From Diadema setosum (Eukaryota; Echinodermata; Echinoidea; Diadematoida; Diadematidae): a DNA stretch of 64,000 bases. The position numbers and the translations under genes are program-made. The stretch is taken from positions 18,936,638 through 19,000,637 of the forward strand of contig NC_092697.1 of NCBI RefSeq assembly GCF_964275005.1, given 5' to 3'. The notes beneath the pieces are model-generated. The model was not told where the DNA came from. It searched no databases and saw nothing but the letters and a program-made list of their open reading frames with translations. Positions within the stretch are counted from its first letter, which is position 1, and each line of letters begins with the position of its first letter. This document shows positions 10,408 through 26,360 of this stretch, in pieces.

Positions 10408-12506
10408 GCAAGAAGATCAATCTGAGTGTGAAGTGGGTGAGGAGTGTTAGAAACTGGCAATGTTAGTAAGGATTCACTCCTATGAATAACAAGTGGTTCC
10501 TCATTCATCATCCTGTTTAGGAGAGGAAACCATGGCTGGCTTGGCCATTTTGGGACTACTAGTATCCCAGCTGCATTATCAGATTTGATTTTTTGAATGC
10601 ACTTAGCAACTAAGCAGAAAGGAGGAAATGCATAAAAGTACCACTTTCCCCAATCGAGAGTAAAGGCATCAACAGCCTTGGCATGTGGGTCGGGCAGCCA
10701 TGTGACATAGTTCTCTACCTGCTTGTTAAGTCTGGAGGCAAATAGGTCTATTTCTGGTGTCCCAAAACGTGAGGTTATTTCTTGGAAAACTGTGCGGTCA
10801 AGCATCCATTCTGTGCGGTCATTGAATTTTCTAGACATGCGGTCTGCCTCCACATTCAGCTTTCCTGGCAAGTGTGCTGCTGTGACCCAAATTTTATGAG
10901 TTTCGCACCACTGCCAAATCTCTCGGGCTGCCCGATCACAGTCAAGGGATTTAATGCCTCCCATGTTATTAATGTACGCAACAGCAGTACTGTTATCTAG
11001 CCGTAACAAGACATGAATGTTTTGTGAATTAGAACAGAAGGACTTGAGTCCCATGCCAGCAGCCAGGGTCTCCAGATAATTAATCTTATTCTCCCTGGCT
11101 TTTTGCAGCTCGTCTTCATTCCATCTACCCCCTGTATGGGTGGTATGATCAGATGCCCCCCAGCCTTTGCCACTGGCATCCGTGCACAATTCGAGCATAG
11201 GTTTAGGGTGTCGTAAGTGTGAGAAAGCAGACTGCACATTGTCTATCCACCATTGCAGCTCTTCTTTTGCTTCCAAAGATAGGCTCATTTTTCTGTCAAA
11301 ATGCCCCTTATTCATTTTGAGTGCTTTGATTTTGTCCCTTTCTAAAGCCCTGTAATAGAGCTGTCCATACTGGACTGCGGGAAATGATGCTACCATTTTC
11401 CCGATAATTCTAGCCACCTGCCTGACACTGGGGTTTGCTATTTGCATAAGTTCAGTGCACAAGGACTGTATTTCCTCTGATTTGTTATCAGGCAGTCGAA
11501 TTGTCATGGTCTGAGTGTTGAGAATGAAACCAAGAAATTGTATTTCTTGAGTGGGGCATAGTACTGATTTATCTGGGTGCACCAAGAACCCAAGTTGTGC
11601 AAGGATGCTAGTGGTTTCCAAAACCGTTTGCAAAGTTTGATTCTCACTTTCTCCAATAATGAGGATATCGTCAAGGTATCCAATTACTACATGCCCTTGC
11701 TCTCTCAGTAATGTGAATGCAGGTTTCAGTAGTTTAGTGAACAACCTTGGCGCCGTGCTCAGGCCATTAGGCAGTACTTTGAATTGCCAAAGTTGATTTT
11801 TCCAGGAGAACTTTAAGAACTTCCTGTGTGCTGGGTGCACAGGTACTGTATAGTACGCGTCCCGAAGGTCGACTGAAGCTAAGAAACTATTTTCTGAAAT
11901 GAGTTCAATAGCAGTATGGATATTTTCCATCTTAAAATGCTGGTACTGGAGATATTTGTTGAGATCAGACAGGTCTAGGATAACGCGTGTACCCCCATCT
12001 TTTTTAGGCCGTGTAAAAATATTAGACACGTATTCTCCAGTTTCCCTCTGGCACTGTTCAATTACTCCCTTGTCACGGAGTTTAGAAATTTCAAGATCAA
12101 TATCAGCCTCTTCGGCTTTATCACATCGAAAAATGTAAGGGGGTTTAGTTCTAGATGGTGCACCCATCTCTTTACTGAATTCAAGCCTGTAACCACTTAC
12201 AGCATTTAGCACATGTGGGTCTGAAGTAATTTTGCGCCACTTTGGGAAGAATTGCTTCAGTCGACCTCCTACCACAGGTTCTACATTATCATGATGACAT
12301 AGCTTTGCATGATCACTAGAAAAGGATGTTATATTTACCTCGTCAGTTGAACTGGAGGTTATCGTGCTCTCTTCATCCCTGAGCCTTGCTTGCTGCCGCA
12401 GTGCGGTTGGTGCTGGCTGGGATGTGTGAAGGTGTGGGGAGCTGGCGGCTTCCCCCTCCCCTTGGGGCGCTGGCCCAAAAAAGCATGGCTGGTAGCTCCA
12501 GTCCAC
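10368..12506 (-). CDS. DIRS reverse transcriptase-RNase H
   Basis: This 712-residue polyprotein copies element RNA into DNA. Residues about 140-330 hold the RT core: SVDLRDAYYTVPVHPAH (near 212), VLPNGLSTAPRLFTKLL (near 243) and the active-site YLDD in VIGYLDDILIIGES (near 278). An RNase H domain follows, with LCTDASGKGWGAS (near 440) and LDNSTAVAYINNMGG carrying the acidic residues. The last ~130 residues resemble the connection to the DIRS C-terminal part (DLFASRLNKQ, then a WPSQPWFP-type segment). The N-terminal ~90 residues overlap the gag-like ORF by 148 bp in another frame. No methyltransferase domain was recognised, though some DIRS lineages carry one. Confidence 0.94.
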   Translation of the reverse strand: MDWSYQPCFFGPAPQGEGEAASSPHLHTSQPAPTALRQQARLRDEESTITSSSTDEVNITSFSSDHAKLCHHDNVEPVVGGRLKQFFPKWRKITSDPHVLNAVSGYRLEFSKEMGAPSRTKPPYIFRCDKAEEADIDLEISKLRDKGVIEQCQRETGEYVSNIFTRPKKDGGTRVILDLSDLNKYLQYQHFKMENIHTAIELISENSFLASVDLRDAYYTVPVHPAHRKFLKFSWKNQLWQFKVLPNGLSTAPRLFTKLLKPAFTLLREQGHVVIGYLDDILIIGESENQTLQTVLETTSILAQLGFLVHPDKSVLCPTQEIQFLGFILNTQTMTIRLPDNKSEEIQSLCTELMQIANPSVRQVARIIGKMVASFPAVQYGQLYYRALERDKIKALKMNKGHFDRKMSLSLEAKEELQWWIDNVQSAFSHLRHPKPMLELCTDASGKGWGASDHTTHTGGRWNEDELQKARENKINYLETLAAGMGLKSFCSNSQNIHVLLRLDNSTAVAYINNMGGIKSLDCDRAAREIWQWCETHKIWVTAAHLPGKLNVEADRMSRKFNDRTEWMLDRTVFQEITSRFGTPEIDLFASRLNKQVENYVTWLPDPHAKAVDAFTLDWGKWYFYAFPPFCLVAKCIQKIKSDNAAGILVVPKWPSQPWFPLLNRMMNEEPLVIHRSESLLTLPVSNTPHPLHTQIDLLACRFCATPSEMRD

Positions 12507-13813
12507 GGTCCTTTTGCACCTGTAGGCCTAGTCACATCACTTGTGCTTGCACGAGATGTAGTCCAGCCCGCGTCGCGGTACTGTTGGGGCAAATTCGAGC
12601 TTCCTGATGTAATCTTGCTCCTGCCCTTGCCATATGCACTCCTGCCATAGTCATATGGGCTGAAACGCTGCTTTTTGTACTGTCTGCTATGCTCACTCCT
12701 GAGGACACCCTCAGTTGCTTTTTGTTCATCTCTAATGTCTTTCATTTGCTTTCCCAGGTCGTCACCGAAAAGGAATTTGGAGACCGGTGTAGAGGGCTTG
12801 CAGAGATGTTGGAATTGATAACCAATGTCTGGTTTCATGAATTCCTTACGTAAGGAATTTAGCTCAAAGTTCGCACTGCACAGAAGTGCTAGTGCATCTT
12901 GCTGCTGTTCAGTAATATTCTGTGCCGACACTGTATGTACGTAGGCATTGATGCCTCTCGTGAGATTCTTTTGGAGTCTCTGAAATTTGAGGTCTCGTGT
13001 CTTTGAAAAGGCAGGGAGCCCATTCCAGATTCTTTGGTTGACTTTCGGCACATCCACCAGCTCACAGTTGCTGGGAATGGGGTATTTAGTGATCGTATCA
13101 TCTACCACTTTGGGCTCAAGCTGGTGGGTCAGCAGGTAGGCTGTAGACTTAGCAATTTCTGGGTCAATGGGGGGACCAACTTCCTCAGCCACAGCAAATT
13201 TGGCTGCAATGTTTGGAACTTTTTCCACTACAGGAGGGGGAACTTCGCCTTCTTCAATATCAAATTTGTCATCCTGACAACGATCCCCTTGACCTGGTTG
13301 GATAATCACTGAGTTTTCATCCATATCTCGGCCCAAAAATGGTGCCGCATATTCATCATCATAATGGCAGTCAGTATCTGCCGAGTCTGAAGGGGAGTAT
13401 TCAGAACGAGTCCTGATACTCTTTCCATTGCCACCGCCTTCACGGGCTGGTGTCTGCTTTGCCGACTGTGCCTCCACAAATTGAACAACTACAGCTAACT
13501 GGCCTTCAAGCTTGCCGAGTCTATCTTCCAAAGTTGAAACTTTAGAAGCCAGTTTGGCAGGTGGTTTCACTGTTTTGTTTGCACCGGTACTACCACTAGG
13601 GTTAGCACTGCTTGTAGTTGCAGTAGTACTATTACTAGTACCTACCTTGCCGGCTCTAGTAGGCGTTTTACCTTTGGCTGTCGCAGTTTTCTGCTTGCAC
13701 TCTTGTGCGTGTTGGTCTCCGCGACCCCCGCCGGTGGCTGCCGGGGACGCAACTGCTGTCAGCAGCGGTGGTGCGGCTGCGCCGCCCACGTTTGGAACGT
13801 TGGTTGAAGACAT
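12359..13813 (-). CDS. DIRS gag-like protein
   Basis: This 484-residue first ORF is assigned as gag by position. Residues 1-90 are low-complexity and rich in Ala, Gly, Thr and Lys. A short coiled coil follows (LASKVSTLEDRLGKLEGQLA), then an acidic stretch, a structured-looking middle (QRIWNGLPAFSKTRDLKFQR near 270), and a basic Gly/Arg/Ser-rich tail that could bind nucleic acid. No CCHC zinc knuckle is present, which is usual for DIRS gag. The ATG lies about 215 bp inside the 5' terminal repeat. Its 3' part is GC-rich and overlaps the RT ORF. Confidence 0.85.
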   Translation of the reverse strand: MSSTNVPNVGGAAAPPLLTAVASPAATGGGRGDQHAQECKQKTATAKGKTPTRAGKVGTSNSTTATTSSANPSGSTGANKTVKPPAKLASKVSTLEDRLGKLEGQLAVVVQFVEAQSAKQTPAREGGGNGKSIRTRSEYSPSDSADTDCHYDDEYAAPFLGRDMDENSVIIQPGQGDRCQDDKFDIEEGEVPPPVVEKVPNIAAKFAVAEEVGPPIDPEIAKSTAYLLTHQLEPKVVDDTITKYPIPSNCELVDVPKVNQRIWNGLPAFSKTRDLKFQRLQKNLTRGINAYVHTVSAQNITEQQQDALALLCSANFELNSLRKEFMKPDIGYQFQHLCKPSTPVSKFLFGDDLGKQMKDIRDEQKATEGVLRSEHSRQYKKQRFSPYDYGRSAYGKGRSKITSGSSNLPQQYRDAGWTTSRASTSDVTRPTGAKGPWTGATSHAFLGQRPKGRGKPPAPHTFTHPSQHQPHCGSKQGSGMKRAR

Positions 13814-14027
13814 AAATACCGTTGTTGTTCGGCTGAAGAATGATCGTTAAAACCATAAAAAACCTGGCAAAACCTCCCGTTGAGGTAACTTTAGCTATTA
13901 TGTCAATCCAACTCGAACGAAACTTGAATTTTCAAGTGCAATTCCGGCGAATTTTCCGATGCACAGAAATTCGCGTGTAAGCAAGATGGCGGCGACTAAC
14001 GAATTGAGTGGCGCGCGCACTAGCGGG

Positions 14028-14071
14028 ATCTCATATATGACGTAATCTCTCACGAAATTACGATATAAAAT
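14028..14071. repeat. DIRS inverted terminal repeat, 5' end of element
   Basis: Exact reverse complement of 9204-9247. The adjacent inner 44 bp (14003-14046, overlapping) are the reverse complement of 9003-9046 in the palindromic block on the other side, so two different stretches of the far side match this one end. Confidence 0.9.
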
Positions 14072-15660
14072 CAAGCAATAGTCCTAAATCTTTATGTTGA
14101 GCCCCAAATTGCATTCTACTTCTACAATTTTGTCTACTTCATTCATTAATTGATCAAAGTCAGCTCAAACATCGTCAACTCAAAACTTCACTGACTTTAA
14201 AGCGTTACATTCAACTTAAAAATGATGTCAGACCTAGATCTGAGCTGGTTGGTACACGTAACCACTGAAATGTGGAAAGAATTCAATGTACAACATACAA
14301 AAACGAGTTTTACTCTAATGATATTCAATGAATTTGTATGAACAGAAAAACAATAGCAAAAACTTGAAATTATCATCAAAAGGTTGATACATGGACAATC
14401 AAAATAATTCGCTACAACTGGAATTGAATTTGATGAATCCTCAACTGTTTTTTTTTTTTTTGGGGGGGGGTGTTGTTGTTTGTTGGGTTTTTTGCCTCAT
14501 TTGTACATATATGTAGCTTGGTCAGAATGATAATGTGTTGTGCTGACATGCTACGGATCTAAAGCTGCAGTATTGTATCTTCCAACCAGGCATGTCATCA
14601 AAATAATCCCATTTATGCAATGTTGCAACTCACATGTGACTTTACACGTATAAACATTGGTCTCTACACAATTTCTGCTGACTGGACTATAATAACACAC
14701 TACTTTGTCACATTGGGGCTGCCTGGTGTTCATTGAGGCAACGTTCTGGAAATTGTGTGTTCAGTCTGCACTTGACATACATTCACCTTCATTTTCAGAG
14801 AAATGAGAATTAAAATTGTGGAATAAACATGAGATTCTTTTTAGGTTGCTGTTAATGGAAAGTAATGCCTTCTCAACACTGTTGAGGAAATACCAAGGTT
14901 TCTTTTCTATGCAGTATTAAACATGAAGATAATCCAACAGTAATCTAATGATTGTTATGCTTGCCATGTACATGTATTTCCTTTCCTATCATTATGAATA
15001 GGTTGACTCAGTATGAACAAAGAAATGTTTGCTCCTTTTACATCACCCATAAATATGGAATAAATAGTATGAAAATTTACACAAATATATATCTCTGATT
15101 TGATTCGCGATAAAAAGGTACCGAATGCATCAAGAACTTAGTCCACAGTGCCAGACTACAGTGTTTGAGTTGCAGTCAACCGCCACGCTCAGAGACCTGA
15201 CTCCTGAAAAACTTGCATCACTGCTGAAAACACCTGTGCACAGACAGAGACAGATTATTGAAACAAAACATAGATATTTAATACAATGTATTTCTGGACC
15301 ACTCAAATCATGGCAAAAAGTGCATTCTTTCAGTATTCATGTAGATTATTCCTTCTGATCTGCATTCATTACTAAGAAATTCATAATACATGTAGCTACA
15401 TATTTCATATTAAATTTGTCTGTTCATGACAATCCTTTGCACTTGAAAATTCTCTGCTGTTGCCATTGGAACAAGATTCCATATGTGATTTGGTGCTACA
15501 AAATTGCTTACTATGTGAGATACACATGGCATATATGCATACTGAGGAAGTAGTTATGGAATAAGATTTTGCAATGGTCCATCACACTGACCAAGAAGCT
15601 GACTCCTATTTACCTCCTGACTTTATTTGGTTGGGTGTACCACACCCTCGGAAAAAGTAA
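14072..15660. other. Non-coding interval, candidate 3' region of the kinase gene
   Basis: This is where the last exon and 3' UTR of the minus-strand UMP-CMP kinase could lie, but I found no acceptor followed by a convincing C-terminus. A 77-codon plus-strand ORF (15125-15358) contains LTPEKLASLLKTPVHRQRQI and reads as plausible protein, but it has no supporting neighbours. T/G runs lie near 14450-14500. Confidence 0.4.
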
Positions 15661-15662
15661 CA

Positions 15663-15665
<3 letters not shown>

Positions 15666-15709
<44 letters not shown>
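15666..15709. repeat. (TA)n microsatellite
   Basis: About 44 bp of pure TA directly abutting the truncated tRNA copy at 15712. Confidence 0.95.
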
Positions 15710-15710
<1 letters not shown>

Positions 15711-15713
<3 letters not shown>

Positions 15714-15867
15714 GGCGTTGGCGTTCCATGCCAAAGACCCGGGTTCGAGTCCCGGCGGAGACCAATTTTTCAACTCTTGCGCTTTTCCGAAAAGGAGGAA
15801 CAGTAAGAGGAATAATGATGTCAAAGCTACGCACCGATTTCTCCTTCCTTTCTCATATCTCACATAT
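15711..15867 (+). repeat. 157-bp duplication carrying a 5'-truncated tRNA copy
   Basis: Matches 16116-16272 nearly exactly. Positions 15712-15763 repeat the 3' two-thirds of the tRNA at 16097-16168 (end of D loop, anticodon arm, T arm, 3' acceptor strand). The 5' acceptor strand and A box are replaced by (TA)n, so this copy is a tRNA pseudogene. Downstream flank is shared up to the CACATAT word, where copy 2 runs into another TA tract. Confidence 0.9.
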
Positions 15868-16096
15868 GCAAAATTATCCAGGAGAGGCCAAAAAGCTGTT
15901 GTAGTGGTGACTTCTTTCACAAAAACATTATCCCAATTCACCGCTACGTGAATCTCATTAGAAGATCCAGCTGAGGCACGCGGCTGGTTATTATTCATAA
16001 CTCTCTGCCCCAAAAAGGAACGTGTGCATAAAGTCAAAGAGTTGAAAGGTTGGTCCGTCGGGTATTCGATCTTGGGTCTGCCTGAACCGCTATGAC

Positions 16097-16168
16097 GTCT
16101 CCGTGGCCGAGCGGTTAAGGCGTTGGCGTTCCATGCCAAAGACCCGGGTTCGAGTCCCGGCGGAGACC
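16097..16168 (+). tRNA. tRNA-like gene, anticodon UCC (nominally Gly) in a Ser/Leu-like body
   Basis: Folds as a complete cloverleaf: acceptor GTCTCCG with CGGAGAC, D stem GCC/GGC with a 10-nt loop, anticodon stem TTGGC/GCCAA with loop GTTCCAT, a 4-nt variable loop, and T stem CCGGG/CCCGG with loop TTCGAGT. The anticodon is TCC at 16130-16132. Box A (TGGCCGAGCGG) and box B (GGTTCGAGTCC) are both good, and a TTTTT tract lies at 16171-16175. The D-arm words GGCCGAG and GGTTAAGGCG resemble tRNA-Ser/Leu, but the long variable arm expected of those is missing. It could be a functional Gly tRNA, a tRNA-derived repeat head or an aberrant isoacceptor. Confidence 0.75.
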
Positions 16169-16170
16169 AA

Positions 16171-16175
16171 TTTTT
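16171..16175 (+). terminator. Pol III terminator (T5)
   Basis: Five T residues two bases after the tRNA discriminator base, in the place expected for RNA polymerase III termination. Confidence 0.7.
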
Positions 16176-16265
16176 CAACTCTTGCGCTTTTCCGAAAAGG
16201 AGGAACAGTAAGAGGAATAATGATGTCAAAGCTACGCACCGATTTCTCCTTCCTTTCTCATATCT

Positions 16266-16268
16266 CAC

Positions 16269-16322
<54 letters not shown>

Positions 16323-16345
16323 TGATATATATGTACATATATGTA
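16266..16345. repeat. (AT)n-rich microsatellite
   Basis: Imperfect AT repeat with interspersed TACATATA and TTGATATA words, directly following the duplicated tRNA flank. Confidence 0.9.
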
Positions 16346-16536
16346 CATAATATATTGATATATCCTCCCTTATCTATCTTCAACACTATCCCTCTGACTC
16401 AGCTACGTACTAGAGGTATTAAAATCAGCAAAATGCCTATAACTGGCTGAAACGACACAAAGTTACAAAAGTATTCATGGCGTACTAATAAGGTTGCGGG
16501 AAAACTAAAATCTGAAATTGTAGAATAATTACTTAC

Positions 16537-22662
<6,126 letters not shown>

Positions 22663-23797
22663 CTAATATTGAATAGAGAATGTGAAGGTAGATTTATTAT
22701 AGCTGTACACAAGTGGAAAAAAAAAAGTCAATTACATGTACATGTACATTATACATGGAAGACAAAATAGAAACAAATGATCTCACGAGAGAAAGATAAT
22801 GCAGTGAAGTAAGAACACGAATCATCAATCTACCGTACAGCATGATATATCTGATCAGTGATACATTTCATATTTCATCTCTAGAATCTTTCAAAATCTG
22901 CCTGAAGGCACACAATCATGCTCTGTCTGTTTTTTGCTTTGTTTTGTTTTTGTTTGTTTTTTTGGGGGGGGAGGGGTTCTCAAGTTGTGTATCTCACAGC
23001 ACCACATCTAACAAGGTGGAGTTAGCACATTATGCCATCATCATTACTACCTTCGTTATCAAATCATCATTATGACCATTATCACTCCAGACACAAAGTG
23101 CAGAAGGAAAATAAAAAGAGCTGTAGTATGAGCTACAGCTGTACCTTTGATACACACTCTAAGTATACGAGGAGATACAGTCACAGGTACTGCTTTTTAA
23201 ATGCAAGAAAATTTCCTCAAAAGAAACATTCTCGCACAATGAAAGAAAGCACCTCTTCCAGTCAGAGTGAGTCACTGTAAGTAGACAGACTACACTAGTG
23301 TACACCACAATCATACAATGTACAATGTTCAAAGTGTCCAATTATAGAAAGCCCCGTTTTAACAGAGTATTGTTACTGCAACAACATGCGGGTAGAATCC
23401 GGGTAACTTTTTTTACCCTGCCTTTAAAAACGGTCCTTGTGAAATGATGCTCGGACGCTGTTGGGTTACTTTTGCCAAATTCTACCCTAGCCAGAGCTAG
23501 GGTAATTGCCACGACATTACCAGGGTCAAATAACATTCCTTTACACTCACCAAGTGACACACCATGCGTCAATCATGGGCATGGATTGTGCAAATCACCA
23601 ATCTCCATGTAGTGGAGATCAGTGATCTAACCATGTTTTGTAAACTGACACGCAACACTGGCCAGCGCAGCCGCATCAGCCGACACACCCCCCTTCTTTA
23701 TAATGAAAACCTACCCAGAGAAGGTTTTCTTTGTGTCCACTCACTCTCTCCCACAGTTTTATTGCCTGAGGCAAGGAATTTTGTACTCATGACATTA
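22663..23797. other. Region upstream of the kinase start exon
   Basis: Should contain the upstream intron and possibly the promoter of the kinase gene, but no exon or core promoter was recognised. A G-rich tract lies at about 22963-22975. Confidence 0.4.
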
Positions 23798-24146
23798 GTT
23801 ACGTTCAGACAACAGGCCCTAACCTCGAGGTTAGGAAACCTTGAGGCTAAGCTCTTGCCCCCAAACTACGACGTGCGGTCCACACAACGAATCTTAACCT
23901 CAAGGTTACAAAACCTCGAGGTTAAGCTCCTGCCCCTTTGAGTACCGGTACGTTGATTTTTGTGTCCACACGGTGCTTAACTACAAGTGGGACCCCCCGC
24001 GGCTCATGGTTAGAGCGCTAACCATAAGATTTCTCGTGGCTCTTAACATCGAGCTAACCTCGAAGTTAGCTAACTACGAGTGCGTCTTCACGGTCCCTAA
24101 CTACAAGCTCTAAGCTCAAGGTTAAGGCTTGTCGTCTGAACGTAAC
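23798..24146. repeat. MITE with GTTACGTTCAGAC termini
   Basis: Left end GTTACGTTCAGACAACAGGC, minus-strand right end GTTACGTTCAGACGACAAGC, flanked by TA on both sides. The 349-bp interior repeats the palindromic word AACCTCGAGGTTA and variants. Non-coding. Confidence 0.85.
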
Positions 24147-24917
24147 TATTGTCTTTGTAAGGTCTGTTAAAATGTTGCCTTAGATAACTCAAATAGCAAG
24201 CCATGTCAGATCTGTTGTCACCTACGACACATATAAAATCTATTGTAAAGGTAGTTGGAACCCACTATAAACTCAATGAAGGTTTGTTTCAGCAGCAGAA
24301 TGACTATAAACTGTTTTATATTGCTAAAGAGTGATGACACAGGGTATCCTCCCATGTCTAAAAGCTTTAATACAGAAGCATCCCCCCCCCCCCCACACAC
24401 ACACACAAGTACACACACAATGCCATTATGAACAAAATTAATGCACATTATTTGCTATGACCTATAGAAATGCTTCTTTCAAGGTACAATCATGGAGGTT
24501 GGGTAGTGTACCCTCTTGGTACTAAGGGATAGTGTTAACAATCAGGAATAATAACAATGTATGTTTTGATGACGAGGAAGTACCAGTATCATAAATCCTA
24601 CGATGTAGTTGATACACAGTTCTACTGTAAATCAAAACCTTGTTTGCTTGCAAATTCAAAGTGAAAATCCTTCTTTTTATTAAGGCTTGGCTTCCTGTTT
24701 TTACAAACACTTTGGGTTTTAACACAGCTGTAGCAGGGCAATTACTGGCACTCATATGATCATATGATACACCACAGGAATGCACGAAACACTTTCATGA
24801 CAACAGAACATAGAATTGTTCTATTGTCCGAATTGTCCATGCTAATCACACTCACAGCATGAGCAAGTTCTAGTAGCGGTACATAATGTATAGTATCCCA
24901 CTTGTACAAATGAATAC
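24147..24917. other. Non-coding interval
   Basis: Contains a C run then (CA)n at about 24380-24418. No gene seen. Confidence 0.45.
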
Positions 24918-25092
24918 TGTTATAGATACATGTGCATTGTACTTTCATTTCTGGGCACTTTATTGTTCCGCGGAGGAATATGTAAATAAAGAGTTCGACA
25001 AGATGACCGACATCGACCAAACACCTTGTTTGAGAGTCTGGGTACTTTCGGTGGTTATGATGGTTCATTAGGGCAAGTTAACCTCCGTAACA
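24918..25092 (+). repeat. 5' LTR of gypsy element
   Basis: 175 bp, starting TGTTATAGATAC and ending CCGTAACA. It shares long runs with 36394-36565 and has AATAAA at 24985-24990. Differences from the 3' LTR are a few substitutions plus indels near both ends, roughly 5 percent over the aligned core by eye. Confidence 0.92.
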
Positions 25093-25095
25093 AAT

Positions 25096-25113
25096 TGGGG
25101 GCACGTCACGAGA
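25096..25113 (+). other. Primer-binding-site candidate
   Basis: TGGGGGCACGTCACGAGA lies three bases after the 5' LTR. It resembles the TGGGGGCTCGTC-type sites complementary to the 3' end of tRNA-Pro, with mismatches. Confidence 0.55.
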
Positions 25114-25587
25114 GTTCGGCAGGGTTTCTGCGGACTTAGGTGATTTGGTTGGGCTTGAAATGATCCCAAGAGTGTTTTTTCTTTCTCGCTTGGCCGATTA
25201 ATTTCGGTGAGAAGCGTGGTATAGCACTCTATGCTATTTCGTGGACATGAGCGAAACAGTTTACGTCGCGTAACTACGTATGTGGTTTGCATCGTGATTG
25301 TTACAGTGTACTGTATGTAAAGGTGTTACGATTTGAGAAAGCATGGTGCGTTCATGGTGTAGTGTACGTGTGTGTGCACGGAGATCATGGACGCGGAACG
25401 ATATGTTATACATTTTGATGTAAATCTGTCACCTTTCTGTGTTTGCGTGAGTGAAGCTCGCGGTCGTATTTCTTTCGGGATCGAAAGGGTTAATTTGGCA
25501 CACGTGTAGTGTTGAGGACGGTTTAATCCGGTTATACGCTGCGTGTGTGTAGTGTCTGTGCGTGGAAACATTGGTCCCGTACGTGGT

Positions 25588-26252
25588 GGTTCGTGTGTGG
25601 TTCAGCATACCGGTTATTCCACGGTGGTTTGTATGTGGTTCAGCATACAGGTTATTCCACGGTTGTTCGTGTGTGGTTTAGCACACAGGTTATTCCACAG
25701 TGGTTCATGTGTGGTTTACCATACGGGTTATGCAACGGTTGTTCGTGTGTGGTTTAGCGGGTGCTGTTCGTTATTCCGAAGGTTCGATATTCAGAAGGTT
25801 CGTTATTTCGAAGGTTCGTTAATCCGAAACACGCAAATTCCCTATACCTAGAGGTTCGTTAATCCGAAAATGAAAAAGGGTTCGTTAATCCGAACATTTG
25901 TGGTGTTATTCCGAAGGTTCGTTATTCCGAAGATTTGTTCATCCGAAAATGAAATTCGGAAAAACGAACCTTCGGAACAAGGAATCTTCAGACTGAAGAG
26001 CCTTCGGAATAACGAACCTTCGGAATAACGAGCTGTAACCGGTTTAGCACACGGGTTATTCCATTGTGGTTCATGTGTAGTTTAGCATACATACCACAGT
26101 GGTCATGTGTGGTTTAGCACACGGGTTATTCTACAGCGGTTCGTGTGTGGCTTAGCACGCGGGTTATTCCAAGTCAGTTCGTATGTGGTTTAACATACGA
26201 GTTATTCCCAATCGGTTCGTGTGTGGTTCAGCACACGGGTTATTCCTTACCA
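25588..26252 (+). repeat. 39-bp minisatellite in the gypsy leader
   Basis: Tandem units of about 39 bp built on GTGTGGTTCAGCATAC and GGTTATTCCACGGTGGTT, five before and about five after an interrupting element at 25759-26041. It lies in the untranslated leader between the 5' LTR and gag. Confidence 0.9.
25759..26041. repeat. Palindromic TTCGTTATTCCGAA element
   Basis: Left part carries GTTCGTTATTCCGAAGG repeatedly and the right part its reverse complement (CCTTCGGAATAACGAAC), forming inverted ends GCTGTTCGTTATTCCGAAGG and CTTCGGAATAACGAGCTG. It interrupts the 39-bp minisatellite. Confidence 0.85.
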
Positions 26253-26360
26253 CTATAGTGGGACTGGTTTTCATCAGTTGAAGAGTTTTTTTTCAGCTGG
26301 CTGGCTGGTGAGAAGTCGGGTTTTCTTGTTGCACTATTAACTGTACATTACTGGTGCATA

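Larger units (their letters stand above)
9204..14071 (-). mobile_element. DIRS-type tyrosine-recombinase retrotransposon
   Basis: Three overlapping minus-strand ORFs are present in the order gag-like (12359-13813), RT-RNase H (10368-12506) and tyrosine recombinase (9430-10407). The ends are perfect 44-bp inverted repeats (9204-9247 and 14028-14071). There are no LTRs, no integrase of the DDE type and no obvious target-site duplication, as expected for DIRS elements, which use a tyrosine recombinase on a circular cDNA. All three ORFs are open, with no frameshift or internal stop, so this copy is recent and possibly still competent. A 271-bp palindromic block sharing terminal sequence adjoins it on the left. 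Confidence 0.93.

Noticed and set aside
15850..15960. Candidate last exon of the kinase (NVFVKEVTTTTAF on minus strand)
   Set aside because: Starts with a tempting NVF but lacks an acceptor at the right phase and runs into the duplicated tRNA flank.
15606..16310. 234-codon minus-strand ORF
   Set aside because: It is the antisense of the tRNA duplication and TA tracts; the internal repeat of the peptide simply mirrors the 157-bp DNA duplication.
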